Positions 1 to 8,029 of a stretch of 64,000 bases of DNA are shown one piece after another (positions within the stretch are counted from its first letter, which is position 1; each line of letters opens with the position of its first letter). The notes under the pieces were generated by a model. It had not been told where the DNA came from and did not search any database. It saw nothing but the letters and a program-made list of their open reading frames with translations. The DNA is from Hymenobacter psoromatis (lineage in GTDB: Bacteria; Bacteroidota; Bacteroidia; Cytophagales; Hymenobacteraceae): positions 2,232,001 to 2,296,000 of the forward strand of contig NZ_JAIFAG010000001.1 in NCBI RefSeq assembly GCF_020012125.1. Reading direction: 5' to 3'. The position numbers and the translations under genes were made by a program.

Positions 1-49
1 GAAGGCCGACGGCAACCAAGTTGTGAAGCGCGTAGTAGTAGCTAATTAA
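1..49 (+). CDS. C-terminal end of a probable T9SS-sorted protein (partial)
   Basis: The window opens inside a gene. Reading in frame from base 2 gives KADGNQVVKRVVVAN and a TAA stop at 47-49. A short basic-hydrophobic ending of the type VKRVVV is typical of type A sorting domains of the Bacteroidota type IX secretion system, which end in a positively charged beta strand. Only 15 residues are visible, so the family is an inference from this ending and from the T9SS proteins elsewhere in the window. Confidence 0.45.
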   Translation, partial: KADGNQVVKRVVVAN

Positions 50-179
50 CTTACTACCTTGTTGGTCCTAACCTGCTAGGTTCTTGATTTGCTGGCTCCC
101 GCGCCGTGGCGCGGGGGCCAGTAGCCAGGGACTTGCTGGCGAGCGCTACTGGCTGAAAACCCACCTAACTTTTACTTCC

Positions 180-398
180 ATGAAAAAATATACTTTTGCG
201 AGCGCCTTGGCTACCGTTGCCGTGTGCCTGTTTGGGGCTGCTACCCCCGCCCTAGCTCAGGATGGCACCTCGGGCGGCCCTACCCCCACCAATCCGCCCG
301 CTACTGAGGTACCCATTGATGGGGGCGCTTCGCTGCTGCTGGCCGGCGGCGTGGCCCTCGGCCTCAAGAAGCTGCGCGAACGCCGCAAGGCCCGCTAA
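180..398 (+). CDS. PID-CTERM sorting-domain mini-protein
   Basis: A 72-residue exported protein. Residues 1-27 are a signal peptide (MKKYTFASAL start, cleavage near ALAQ-D). A short Gly/Pro/Thr-rich linker follows, then VPIDGG at residues 44-49, a hydrophobic segment at 50-62 and a basic tail KKLRERRKAR. This tripartite end matches the PID-CTERM domain, a Bacteroidota relative of PEP-CTERM signals thought to be processed by an exosortase-like enzyme. There is almost no mature protein between signal and sorting signal, so the product may be a tiny surface peptide. ATG at 180 is chosen over in-frame position 84 because the signal peptide begins there. A strong hairpin terminator follows. Confidence 0.75.
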   Translation: MKKYTFASALATVAVCLFGAATPALAQDGTSGGPTPTNPPATEVPIDGGASLLLAGGVALGLKKLRERRKAR

Positions 399-424
399 GC
401 TTGCGCGGCCCAGCGTTTAAGGAG

Positions 425-462
425 AAGCTGGCTTTCCCCACTTGCGGGAAGGCCGGCTTTTT
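425..462 (+). terminator. Rho-independent terminator after the PID-CTERM gene
   Basis: A 14-bp stem (425-438 with 446-459, two G-U pairs) with a 7-nt loop is followed by T-rich sequence. It starts 27 bases after the stop codon of the upstream gene. Confidence 0.75.
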
Positions 463-608
463 GGCTTTCTTTACGTACTCACCCCACCACGGACGGGTAG
501 TACCCATTCTCTTTTGGCCCGCCTTTGGCCGGCGGCCGCAACGCCCGCCCGCCCGGCCCCGTCTATAGCTAGTCGCGGCCGACTTTTGCGCCGACTTATT
601 TTCCCCTG

Positions 609-2393
609 ATGCTTTCGCTTCCCTCCTACCCCACTACCCGGCCGCGCCTGACGCTGGCCGCCGCCCTGCTGCTAGCTGCCACGAGCTGCCGCGTGGCCCA
701 AACCTCCGCCACCAACTCCGCTAAAACCGCCCCGGTGGCTGCCGCCGTGGCCGCCGCCCCCGCCGACCCGGCCGTGGTGGTGCCCAACGCCGCGGTGCCC
801 GTGCCTACCCCCCCGGCCGGCCCCACCGTGGCCGAGGCTGCGCAAAATCAGTGGTATCTGCGCGACCCCAAGCTCGACAACACGCCCGGCACCGGCACCA
901 CCCGCACCTACGCCGAACTGCTGAAGGGCCGCACGCCCAGCCCCGTGCTAGTGGCCGTGATTGATTCGGGCATCGACACGGCCCACGTGGATTTAAAGTC
1001 CATCATCTGGCGCAATCCGGGTGAGATTCCGGGCAATGGCCTTGACGATGACCACAATGGCTACGTGGACGACGTGCACGGCTGGAATTTTCTGGGCGGC
1101 AAGGACGGGCGCAACATTTCGGTCGAAACCCTGGAATCGACCCGTGTGGTAGCTAAGTACGGGCCGCGCTTCGCGGGCAAAACCAGCGCCCAGATTAAGC
1201 CCGCCGAGCGCGCCGACTACCGGATGTATCTCCGCGCCAAGAAGGCCTACGACGCCAAACGCCAGGAGCTAACCGGCGAAGTGGGACAATTCGACCAGAC
1301 TAAGGGCTTTATCACCCAGCTCAGCGCCGCCATCAAGGAAAAAGCGGGGGTAGCAAAAGTGGACACCACCACCTTGCGCGTAGCCGCCGCCAACATGCCC
1401 AGCGCCGACCTCAAGGGCGCGCTGCTCAGCCTCTACCAGAATATGAAGCAGGGCGGCATCGGCGATACCGACGCCCTACTGGCCGAGCTGGATACCGAGA
1501 TGAAGGACCAGCGCGAGCAGCTCGATTACAGCTTGAACACCAAATTTAACGCCCGCGCCGAAATAGTAGGCGACAACCCCGATGACGTGAACCAGCGCGA
1601 CTACGGCAACAACGACGTAACCGGCCCCGATGCCCTGCACGGCACCCACGTGGCAGGCATCATCGCGGCTGTGCGCGACAACGGTATCGGCGTGCAGGGC
1701 ATTGCCGCCACGCCGGTGCGCGTGATGAGCGTGCGCGCCGTGCCCAACGGCGACGAGCGCGACAAGGACGTGGCCAACGCCATTCGCTATGCCGTGGACA
1801 ATGGCGCGCAGATTATCAACATGAGCTTCGGTAAGGAATTTTCGCCCCAGCGCGCCGCCGTAGAAGCCGCCTACAAGTACGCCGCCAGCAAGAACGTGCT
1901 ACTGGTGCACGCCGCCGGCAACGAGGACGATAACCTCGACGTGACGGCTCACTACCCCGCCGCCTTTTACCTCAACGGCACGGTGCCGCCCAACCTGCTG
2001 ACTATTGGCGCCTCGGGCCCCCAGGACGATGAGAACCTGCCCGCCAGCTTCTCCAACTACTCCAAAAAGCAGGTGGACGTGTTTGCGCCCGGCGTGGGCA
2101 TTTTCTCCACCCTGCCCAACAATAAATACGGCATGGAAAGCGGCACCAGCATGGCCTCGCCCGTCACGGCGGGGGTAGCGGCGGTGCTCAAGTCGTACTT
2201 CCCCAGCCTCACCGCCGTAGACCTCAAGCGCATCATCCGGCAGTCGGCGCAGGTGCACCACACCCAGGTGCTGGTGCCCGGCGAAAACGGCAAAAAGGCC
2301 GATTTCAGCACTCTTTCTATTAGCGGCGGGGTAGTAGACCTTTATGAAGCCGTGCGCTTGGCCGCCCAGGAAGCCGACGCGAAGAAGCAATAG
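609..2393 (+). CDS. Subtilisin-like serine peptidase (S8 family), probable lipoprotein
   Basis: A 594-residue secreted protease. The N-terminus has a hydrophobic stretch ending ATSC, so Cys27 is a plausible lipidation site. An Ala/Pro-rich linker (30-75) leads to the S8 catalytic domain: Asp119 in VAVIDSGID, His344 in HGTHVAGI, oxyanion Asn438 in AAGNED and Ser514 in GTSMASP. Asp and His are separated by about 225 residues rather than the usual 30-40, because of a charged, partly helical insert seen in Bacteroidota S8 proteins. The role is extracellular or periplasmic protein degradation. A weak GACTTTTG promoter-like box lies at 581-588. The stop codon forms the first three bases of a 40-bp palindrome arm. 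Confidence 0.9.
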   Translation: MLSLPSYPTTRPRLTLAAALLLAATSCRVAQTSATNSAKTAPVAAAVAAAPADPAVVVPNAAVPVPTPPAGPTVAEAAQNQWYLRDPKLDNTPGTGTTRTYAELLKGRTPSPVLVAVIDSGIDTAHVDLKSIIWRNPGEIPGNGLDDDHNGYVDDVHGWNFLGGKDGRNISVETLESTRVVAKYGPRFAGKTSAQIKPAERADYRMYLRAKKAYDAKRQELTGEVGQFDQTKGFITQLSAAIKEKAGVAKVDTTTLRVAAANMPSADLKGALLSLYQNMKQGGIGDTDALLAELDTEMKDQREQLDYSLNTKFNARAEIVGDNPDDVNQRDYGNNDVTGPDALHGTHVAGIIAAVRDNGIGVQGIAATPVRVMSVRAVPNGDERDKDVANAIRYAVDNGAQIINMSFGKEFSPQRAAVEAAYKYAASKNVLLVHAAGNEDDNLDVTAHYPAAFYLNGTVPPNLLTIGASGPQDDENLPASFSNYSKKQVDVFAPGVGIFSTLPNNKYGMESGTSMASPVTAGVAAVLKSYFPSLTAVDLKRIIRQSAQVHHTQVLVPGENGKKADFSTLSISGGVVDLYEAVRLAAQEADAKKQ

Positions 2394-2481
2394 CGCACGG
2401 AGAGAATGAAATTAAAAGGCCGGTCATGCTGAGCTTGTCGAAGCATGACCGGCCTTTTAATTTCATTCTCTCCGTGCGCTA
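2391..2481. repeat. Perfect 40-bp palindrome (family A related)
   Basis: Bases 2391-2430 are exactly complementary to 2442-2481, with an 11-nt loop GAGCTTGTCGA. The left arm begins at the TAG stop codon of the S8 peptidase and the right arm ends 17 bases before the YitT start. The stem centre holds GGTCATGCT and GAAGCATGACC, the same core words as the family A elements. It would fold into a very stable hairpin on either strand and probably ends S8 transcription. Confidence 0.9.
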
Positions 2482-2498
2482 AACCGAAACCCTTCGCT

Positions 2499-3494
2499 AT
2501 GCTCCCGCAACTCTTCATCCTCGAACGCCTGCGCCGCCTGCGCGCTGCCGCGCCGCCTACCCCCCCCGGCCTGGCGGGGCATCCGGCGCTGGCGGATGAG
2601 CCGGCTTCCGTCGCACCGCCTGTCCCGGCCGGGGGGGGTAGGCGGCTGCTCATCAGCATCGGCTACCTAGTGGCTGGTGTGTGGTCAGCGGCGCTGGGGC
2701 TGGAGGCATTCATTCTGCCCAATGGGTTGTTTGACGGGGGCGTAACGGGTATTTCGCTGCTGGCCGCCCGGCTTACCCACCAGCCGCAGTTCGTATCGCT
2801 GTTTTTGGTGGTGTTTAACCTGCCGTTTATCTGGCTGGGCTACCGGCAGTTGGGGCGGGATTTTGCTATTCGGGCGCTGGCGGCCATTCTGGGGCTGGCG
2901 CTAGTACTGGTATTCGTGCCGTTCCCGGTCATCACGCAGGATAAAATGCTGATTGCCGTGTTTGGCGGCTTCTTCCTAGGGGCGGGCATCGGGCTGGCCA
3001 TGCGCGGCGGCGGCGTGCTCGATGGCACCGAAATCCTGGCTGTGTACCTGAGCCGCAAAGCCAGCCTGAGCATGGGCGATTTCGTACTGGTACTCAATAT
3101 CTTAATCTTTATCGTGGTGGCGCTGGTGCTATCCGTTCAGACGGCGCTCTACTCTATTCTAACCTACCTGGCCGCCTCCAAAACCATCGAATTCGTGGTC
3201 AATGGCATCGAAGAATATACCGGCGTCACCATCATCTCCGCGCATGGCGATGCCATCCGGCGCGCGCTTACCGAGCGCCTGGGCCGGGGCGTCACGGTGT
3301 ACGCCGGGCACCGCGGCTACGGCTCGCGCGGCGAGCAGCCCGAAGCCATCGACATCGTGTTCACGGTCGTGACCCGGCTGGAAGTGAGCCAGGTCACGCA
3401 CGAAGTCAACCTGCTTGACCCCAAGGCCTTTGTAATTATGCAAAGCGTTAACGACGCCAGGGGCGGCATGGTAAAAAAGCGGGCCTTGCACTAG
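2499..3494 (+). CDS. YitT family membrane protein (DUF161/DUF2179)
   Basis: A 331-residue integral membrane protein. After a Pro-rich N-terminal segment of about 45 residues there are five to six hydrophobic helices, including ISIGYLVAGVWSAALGLEAF and FVLVLNILIFIVVALVLSV. The soluble C-terminal domain of about 90 residues (from EYTGVTIIS onward) has the DUF2179 layout, with GRGVTVYAGHRGYG and VIMQSVNDARGG. YitT proteins are widespread and mostly uncharacterised; transport is suspected. The ATG at 2499 is preferred to one at 2445 because the earlier one lies inside a palindrome and would encode only palindrome sequence. Confidence 0.85.
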   Translation: MLPQLFILERLRRLRAAAPPTPPGLAGHPALADEPASVAPPVPAGGGRRLLISIGYLVAGVWSAALGLEAFILPNGLFDGGVTGISLLAARLTHQPQFVSLFLVVFNLPFIWLGYRQLGRDFAIRALAAILGLALVLVFVPFPVITQDKMLIAVFGGFFLGAGIGLAMRGGGVLDGTEILAVYLSRKASLSMGDFVLVLNILIFIVVALVLSVQTALYSILTYLAASKTIEFVVNGIEEYTGVTIISAHGDAIRRALTERLGRGVTVYAGHRGYGSRGEQPEAIDIVFTVVTRLEVSQVTHEVNLLDPKAFVIMQSVNDARGGMVKKRALH

Positions 3495-3523
3495 CAAGGG
3501 GGTAGGGCACCGAGGCGGCGCGC

Positions 3524-3531
3524 TACCTTTG
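3524..3531 (+). promoter_or_regulatory. TAnnTTTG -7 box, possible leaderless start
   Basis: TACCTTTG matches the Bacteroidota sigma-A -7 consensus TAnnTTTG exactly and ends five bases before the MOSC start codon. Transcription would begin at or next to the ATG, implying a leaderless message. No clear -33 TTG at the usual spacing is visible. Confidence 0.45.
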
Positions 3532-3536
3532 CGGCT

Positions 3537-4382
3537 ATGTCTGCCTCTTCTGCTTCGCTTACCCTTACGGGCCTTTTTATCTATCCGGTTAAGTCGTTGG
3601 GCGGCATCAGCCTGCCGGCGGCCGACCTCACGGCGCGAGGCCTGCGCCACGACCGCCGCTGGCTGCTGGTAGACGAGCGCAACCGCTTCCTGACCCAGCG
3701 CGAGCACCCCGCGATGGCCCTGCTGGCCATGGAGGCTGCCCACAATGGTTTTTTATTGCGCCACCGCCAGCAGCCCGAGCTACCGCCGCTCTACGTACCC
3801 TTCGCGGCGGAGCCAGATAAAACGCTGTTTGTCAGCATCTGGGACGACCTCGTATTTGCCTGGCGCGGCACCCCGGCCGCCGATGAGTGGCTGAGCAAGG
3901 CCCTGGGCCAGCTCTGCAAGCTGGTGTATATGCCCGATATGGCCTACCGCGAGGTAGAGCCCGACAAGCCCGAGCTAAACCCGCCCGGCACCCTCGTCAG
4001 CTTCGCCGACGGCTACCCCTACCTGCTGGTCACCGAAGAATCGCTGGCTAAGCTCAACGCGCAGCTAACCGAGCCCGTACCCATGAACCGCTTTCGGCCC
4101 AACCTGGTGGTGCGCGGTGCCCCGGCCGATACCGAGTTGGCATGGACGGATTTCCAGATTAATGGCCTGGCTTTCCGCTCGGTGCGCGGCTGCGGCCGCT
4201 GCGTCGTCACGACCATCGACCAGGATACGGCCGCCCGCAACGCTGCTGGCGAGCCGCTGCGCACGCTGGCTACCTACCGCCAGCAAGGCCGCAAAATCCT
4301 CTTCGGTCAGAACGTAACTGGCCCCGCCGCCGGCCATTTGCGCGTCGGCGACGCGGTAAGGGTCGTGAGCAGTGAGCAGTGA
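3537..4382 (+). CDS. MOSC domain protein with N-terminal beta barrel
   Basis: A 281-residue cytosolic protein. Residues 8-70 (IYPVKSLGGISL, GLRHDRRWLLVDE) are the MOSC N-terminal beta-barrel domain, and the rest is the MOSC domain that binds sulfur or molybdenum-cofactor species, as in YcbX and mARC proteins. The conserved cysteine is Cys222 in GCGRCVVTTID, with NRFRPNLVV upstream. Likely a molybdenum-dependent reductase or sulfur carrier; the substrate cannot be deduced. The final codons (VVSSEQ) and the stop lie inside a 7-bp tandem repeat, GTGAGCA. Confidence 0.88.
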   Translation: MSASSASLTLTGLFIYPVKSLGGISLPAADLTARGLRHDRRWLLVDERNRFLTQREHPAMALLAMEAAHNGFLLRHRQQPELPPLYVPFAAEPDKTLFVSIWDDLVFAWRGTPAADEWLSKALGQLCKLVYMPDMAYREVEPDKPELNPPGTLVSFADGYPYLLVTEESLAKLNAQLTEPVPMNRFRPNLVVRGAPADTELAWTDFQINGLAFRSVRGCGRCVVTTIDQDTAARNAAGEPLRTLATYRQQGRKILFGQNVTGPAAGHLRVGDAVRVVSSEQ

Positions 4383-4403
4383 GCAGTGAGCAGTGAGCAG
4401 TGA
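4365..4403 (+). repeat. Tandem repeat (GTGAGCA)5 across a stop codon
   Basis: Five copies of a 7-bp unit from 4365 to 4399 plus a partial copy. The MOSC stop TGA (4380-4382) lies in the third copy. Any frame through the repeat meets TGA within 18 bases, so loss or gain of copies beyond three would not change the protein. Confidence 0.9.
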
Positions 4404-4509
4404 AAGAACGTCATGCTGACGCAGGAAGCATCTCGCCTGCGTAAGTAATCCTAACGTTTGAGGTTAGTAACACGGGCGAGATGCTTCCTGCGTCAGCATG
4501 ACGTTCTTT
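4403..4509. repeat. Family A palindrome, 35-bp arms
   Basis: Bases 4403-4437 are exactly complementary to 4475-4509. Outer word AAAGAACGTCATGCTGACG, inner word GAAGCATCTC; the 37-nt centre is only weakly paired. It lies between the MOSC and DUF2461 genes, both on the plus strand. Confidence 0.9.
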
Positions 4510-4536
4510 TGCTCGTTGCCCATTATCCCTTACTCC

Positions 4537-5211
4537 GTGGACCTCGCTTTTACCCTGGATTTTCTGCGCCGCCTGGCGGCAAATAACAACACGGCCTGGA
4601 TGCAGGCGCACCGCGCCGACTACTTGCGCGCCCGCGACACGTTTGCCGCGCTCATCACCGAAGTGCTGCGCCAGGCCACGCCCGATGCGCCCGAGTTGGC
4701 GGGCCTCACGCCGGCCCAGGCCATATTTCGATTACATAAGAACGACCGGAGCCAGACCGACCCCGAGCCCTACAAGCACCGGCTGGGCGCGGGGCTGGTG
4801 CCGGGCGGGCGGCACGCCCCACAGGCCGGCTACTTCCTGGCCCTGATGCCGGGCGGCGGCTCGTGGCTGCGGGCCGGCCGCTTCAGCCCCGGCCCGGCCG
4901 AGCTGACTGCCATCCGCCAGGAAATTCACTACGATGGCGCAGGCTTTCACCGCGTGCTGGCCGACGAAGCGCTGCTGCGCCAATTCCCCAACGGCCTGGA
5001 TATAAGCGGCGAGCAACTCAGCCGCCCACCCCGCGGCTACCACGCCGACGACCCCAACCTGCCCGTTCTCAAGCTCAAGAGCTTCGGCGTAAGCCGGCTT
5101 TTTACCGACACCGAGGTGCTCTCGCCCGATTTCCTACCCCAAGTACTGGCCGGCATCCGGGCCACCCGGCCCTGGGTCGGGTTTCTCAATCAAGCGCTGG
5201 AGGGTTCTTAA
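4537..5211 (+). CDS. DUF2461 (TIGR02453) family protein
   Basis: A soluble protein of about 224 residues matching the DUF2461 family: TLDFLRRLAANNNTAWMQAH near the start, IFRLHKNDRSQTDPEPYKHR about 60 residues on, PGGSWLRAGRF in the middle and a C-terminal PWVGFLNQAL helix. The family is common in Bacteroidota and Actinobacteria and has no established function. The chosen start is GTG at 4537, where family similarity begins. An in-frame ATG at 4498 would add 13 residues read from the palindrome arm. No operon partner is evident. Confidence 0.8.
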   Translation: MDLAFTLDFLRRLAANNNTAWMQAHRADYLRARDTFAALITEVLRQATPDAPELAGLTPAQAIFRLHKNDRSQTDPEPYKHRLGAGLVPGGRHAPQAGYFLALMPGGGSWLRAGRFSPGPAELTAIRQEIHYDGAGFHRVLADEALLRQFPNGLDISGEQLSRPPRGYHADDPNLPVLKLKSFGVSRLFTDTEVLSPDFLPQVLAGIRATRPWVGFLNQALEGS

Positions 5212-5229
5212 TTAAAGCCGGTTTTCATG

Positions 5230-5306
5230 GCGAGCGCAGCGCGGCAATCGCTTCAGAACGAAATCGTTTGGGGGTCGTTCTAGGGCGATTACCGCGCTGC
5301 GCTCGC
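5230..5306. repeat. Family B palindrome
   Basis: Arms 5230-5251 and 5285-5306 pair over 22 bp with one mismatch (GCGAGCGCAGCGCGG core). An inner AGAACGA/TCGTTCT stem adds a second helix. It lies between the convergent DUF2461 and deoxynucleoside kinase genes. Confidence 0.8.
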
Positions 5307-5333
5307 AAGGACAAATGGCTGTAACTAAAAACT

Positions 5334-5957
5334 CTAAAATAAGCCAAACAGCTTATTATCAATGCGCTCGATGATAGTGCCAAGGTCTTCGGGGTTGCGC
5401 ACGTAGTCCAGCTCGTTCACGTCGATGGTAAGGAGCTTGCTATACTTATAGCTGGCAATCCACTGGTCGTAGTGCTCATTGAGGTTTTTGAGGTACTCGA
5501 TGCTGATGGAATTTTCGTAATTCCGGCCTCGTTTCTCAATTTGACCGATGAGCTTGGGTAGGTCGGCGCGCAGGTAGAGCAGCAGGTCGGGCGGGTTGAC
5601 GAGACTTATCAGGCTCTCAAACAGGGCGTAGTAATTGTTATAGTCGCGCTCGGCCAGTAGGCCCGACTGGTGCAGATTAGCTGCGAAGATGTGCGCATCC
5701 TCGTAAATCGTGCGGTCCTGAATAACGCTTTTACCTGCTTGTACTAAGGCTTGGATATGCTGCGTTTGGCGAAAGCGGCTATTCAGAAAATATACCTGCA
5801 AATGAAACGCCCATCGGGGCATATCTGCGTAGAAGTCTTTAAGATACGGGTTGTCATCTACTTCTTCCAGGAAGACTTCCCAACGAAAATGCTGAGCCAG
5901 CTTGTGGGCCAGCGTCGTTTTGCCGGCCCCGATGTTGCCGACGATGGCGATATGCAT
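5334..5957 (-). CDS. Deoxynucleoside kinase
   Basis: A 207-residue cytosolic kinase that phosphorylates deoxynucleosides for salvage. The P-loop is GNIGAGKTT (residues 7-15). The family DRT/DRS-type motif is QDRTIYEDAHIFA, and an Arg-rich LID segment, QIEKRGRNYENSISIEYL, is followed by NEHYDQWI. The layout matches the deoxyadenosine/deoxyguanosine kinase branch of the dNK family; specificity cannot be read directly. The ATG at 5957 is chosen because MHIAIVGNIGAGK begins the fold. A TACCTTTG box on the minus strand at 5994-6001 lies 36 bases upstream. Confidence 0.9.
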   Translation of the reverse strand: MHIAIVGNIGAGKTTLAHKLAQHFRWEVFLEEVDDNPYLKDFYADMPRWAFHLQVYFLNSRFRQTQHIQALVQAGKSVIQDRTIYEDAHIFAANLHQSGLLAERDYNNYYALFESLISLVNPPDLLLYLRADLPKLIGQIEKRGRNYENSISIEYLKNLNEHYDQWIASYKYSKLLTIDVNELDYVRNPEDLGTIIERIDNKLFGLF

Positions 5958-5993
5958 AACTACTAAAACAAGTGGCGAACAAAATTCGGACGC

Positions 5994-6001
5994 CAAAGGT
6001 A
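5994..6001 (-). promoter_or_regulatory. TAnnTTTG -7 box upstream of the deoxynucleoside kinase
   Basis: The minus strand reads TACCTTTG, an exact match to the Bacteroidota -7 consensus, 36 bases before the kinase ATG. No convincing -33 element was found. Confidence 0.45.
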
Positions 6002-6036
6002 AGCCTACTATTATTCCCTACTCTGCCTTTCCCGCT

Positions 6037-6480
6037 ATGACAACTATGGCTGCTACCACTCAGCTGCTGCGATTACCCGACCAACACGGGGCTCTATTGG
6101 CCGATTTTGACTTCTACCCCCACCTCGACCTGTTGCACGTGCGCTGGCACGGCCACCTCACCGCCGACAGCCTGGTGCGCGGCGTGCAAGCCGGCATGCA
6201 TCTATTTGAACACCAGCTATTGCCGAGCCGAATTCTTACTGACCACAGCCAGGTTTCGGGCGAATGGGGCGAGGCCCTGCCCTGGCTGCATTACGAGTGG
6301 CTGCCCACGGCCGCCGAGCGGGGCGTGCGCCAGGTAGCCTACGTGCTCTCGCACGACCCTGCCAGCCGCCTGTTGCACTACCCCAACAGCACCGAATTTG
6401 TGGCGGCCGTGGCCCAGGAGCTGCGCGCGCAGCCCTTTCGACATTTGGGCCCGGCCTGGCACTGGCTCACGCGTGGCTAG
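6037..6480 (+). CDS. Hypothetical protein, possibly STAS/SpoIIAA-like
   Basis: A 147-residue soluble protein without a signal peptide. It alternates predicted strands and helices (LLHVRWHGHLTADSL, SRILTDHSQVSG, VRQVAYVLSHDPASRL). This pattern resembles the small alpha/beta proteins of Cytophagales that carry an SpoIIAA/STAS-like fold, but no diagnostic motif is visible. Trp and His are frequent. Start ATG 6037 (MTTMAATTQ), with 6046 as an alternative. Its TAG stop shares the bases CTAG with the stop of the convergent gene. Confidence 0.6.
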   Translation: MTTMAATTQLLRLPDQHGALLADFDFYPHLDLLHVRWHGHLTADSLVRGVQAGMHLFEHQLLPSRILTDHSQVSGEWGEALPWLHYEWLPTAAERGVRQVAYVLSHDPASRLLHYPNSTEFVAAVAQELRAQPFRHLGPAWHWLTRG

Positions 6481-6989
6481 CGGCCCTTGTTGTCGTCGAG
6501 GCGCTCTTTCATGCTGCGCGCGCCTTGCAGGGTGCGAAACTCGCCCTGGGCGGCGCGCACGCTGAGGCGGTCGTTGAGAGGCAGGTCGAGGCGCACGGCT
6601 TCGTAGCGGGCGTTGAGGCGGCCGAGCGTGGCGCTGGCCTCATCCCAGTCCGGGGTGCCCCACTGGCGGCGCTGGGCGCGGGTAGCGTCCAGAAACCGCT
6701 CGTATACGCCAGGTATCTGATTAGCGGGCAGCTGGTTGAGGTCGATGCTTTCGTGCATAAACCGCGTGAGGCCGGGGTCGGCGCTGGCCCGGTAGCGGGG
6801 GGTAGGGGCCGCCGGGCGCGGCGCGCTGGTAGTGGGCCGCCCGCCGGCCAGCTCGCCGCGGCGCAACAGGCTATCTTGGGTTGAGCGCTGGGCGGCGACC
6901 AGTAGCGGCAGGGTGGCCAGCAGTGGCAGGGTGGTGGCCAGCAGCAGGGCAGCTCCGGCAAGGCGCAGGGTAGAGAGCAGGTTTTTCAT
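6477..6989 (-). CDS. Hypothetical secreted or membrane-anchored protein
   Basis: A 170-residue protein beginning MKNLLSTLRL with a long hydrophobic signal or anchor (AALLLATTLPLLATLPLLVA), then a low-complexity Pro/Arg linker (about residues 50-65) and a charged helical domain (FMHESIDLNQLPANQIPGVY, RLNARYEAVRLDLPLNDRLS). No family recognised. The start at 6989 is chosen over an upstream TTG at 7088 because the signal sequence begins there. It is convergent with the preceding gene and overlaps it by four bases. Confidence 0.6.
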   Translation of the reverse strand: MKNLLSTLRLAGAALLLATTLPLLATLPLLVAAQRSTQDSLLRRGELAGGRPTTSAPRPAAPTPRYRASADPGLTRFMHESIDLNQLPANQIPGVYERFLDATRAQRRQWGTPDWDEASATLGRLNARYEAVRLDLPLNDRLSVRAAQGEFRTLQGARSMKERLDDNKGR

Positions 6990-7136
6990 GGGTATAAAGT
7001 CTGGTAGAGAAACGCCGGCAGCCTGGTCTATTTCGGACGGGGAACCTGGCTTTAACGGAAAGCGGGCGCGCTGCGTATGCGTGGGCAACTCACGAGTCGG
7101 TTTTTTGGCCGACCTTCGCCTGATTCTTCCCTGCTT

Positions 7137-7661
7137 ATGCCTACCCCCCCTACCCTGCCCAACCCGGACTTGCCCCTACACATTCAGCCCGCCACCGAGC
7201 AAGATATTCCCACCATTATCACGCTGGCTGAGGCTACCTGGGAGCCCACTTACCGCTTCATCATCTCGAAAGAGCAGATTGATTACATGTACCGCGTCAT
7301 CTACACGCCGGCCTCGCTGCGCCGCCAGATGCGCGAGCAGCACCACCAGTTTCTGCTGGCCTACGTGGAGGGGCAGCCCAGCGGCTTCGCCTCGTACTCG
7401 GAGAAGCCGGCGGGCGTGTATCACCTCCATAAAATCTACGTGCTGCCCTCGCACCAGGGCCTGGGCCTGGGCCAGCAGCTGGTGCAGGCCGTGGTGAGCG
7501 CCGTGCGCGAAGCCGACGGCAAAGCCCTGGAGCTGAACGTAAACCGCCATAACCCGGCCCTGGCTTTCTACGAGCGCCAGGGCTTCGCACAGCACCGTGA
7601 AGAGGACATTGCCATCGGCCCGTACTGGATGAACGACTACGTGCTGCGCAAAGAGCTGTAA
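7137..7661 (+). CDS. GNAT family N-acetyltransferase
   Basis: A 174-residue acyl-CoA-dependent N-acetyltransferase. The N-terminus IQPATEQDIPTIITLAE is the first strand and helix of the GNAT fold. The acetyl-CoA pyrophosphate-binding loop is in IYVLPSHQGLGLGQQLVQ (Q-x-x-G-x-G/A type), followed by ALELNVNRHNPALAFYERQG, the usual motif B region with N-x-x-A-x-x-F-Y. The acceptor substrate is unknown. ATG 7137 gives a normal GNAT length; no partner gene is evident. Confidence 0.9.
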   Translation: MPTPPTLPNPDLPLHIQPATEQDIPTIITLAEATWEPTYRFIISKEQIDYMYRVIYTPASLRRQMREQHHQFLLAYVEGQPSGFASYSEKPAGVYHLHKIYVLPSHQGLGLGQQLVQAVVSAVREADGKALELNVNRHNPALAFYERQGFAQHREEDIAIGPYWMNDYVLRKEL

Positions 7662-7729
7662 GTCTATTTTTGTCCTTGCTGCGTGTTGCTCGCAATGATA
7701 GACGATTTTTAACCCCTAAATCCCAAAAA

Positions 7730-7960
7730 ATGGCTACCAAACTGACAGTACTTTCCAACGGCTCGCTCCGCGTGGAGGGCGAAGATATCGAACTCGTTGA
7801 TGCCCAAGGCAATGCCTACGGCCTCGGGGGGCGGCAGCGCATCAGCATCTGCCGCTGCGGGCTGAGCGCGCAAAAGCCCTTCTGCGACGGCTCGCACAAG
7901 GGTCATTTTGAGCACGATGCCACGGCGTTTGATTTGCCCGCGCCGAAGCCGGTGGTGTAG
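7730..7960 (+). CDS. CDGSH iron-sulfur domain protein
   Basis: A 76-residue protein with a single C-terminal CDGSH motif, ligands Cys41, Cys43, Cys52 and His56 (CRCGLSAQKPFCDGSH). This binds a pH-labile [2Fe-2S] cluster with 3Cys-1His ligation. The short N-terminal part (TVLSNGSLRVEGEDIEL) is a beta-rich region found in bacterial single-CDGSH proteins. Role probably redox or Fe-S handling. A strong bidirectional terminator follows. Confidence 0.92.
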   Translation: MATKLTVLSNGSLRVEGEDIELVDAQGNAYGLGGRQRISICRCGLSAQKPFCDGSHKGHFEHDATAFDLPAPKPVV

Positions 7961-7982
7961 CTGCGGCTGCGTTTACTCGTAA

Positions 7983-8021
7983 AAAAAGGCAGTTGCTCCG
8001 GCTCGGAGCAACTGCCTTTTT
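7983..8021. terminator. Strong intrinsic terminator
   Basis: A perfect 18-bp stem (7983-8000 with 8004-8021), 3-nt loop, flanked by A and T tracts, so it can work on both strands. It ends the CDGSH gene and also faces the decayed minus-strand gene at 8030-8344. Confidence 0.88.
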
Positions 8022-8029
8022 GGTTTTAA

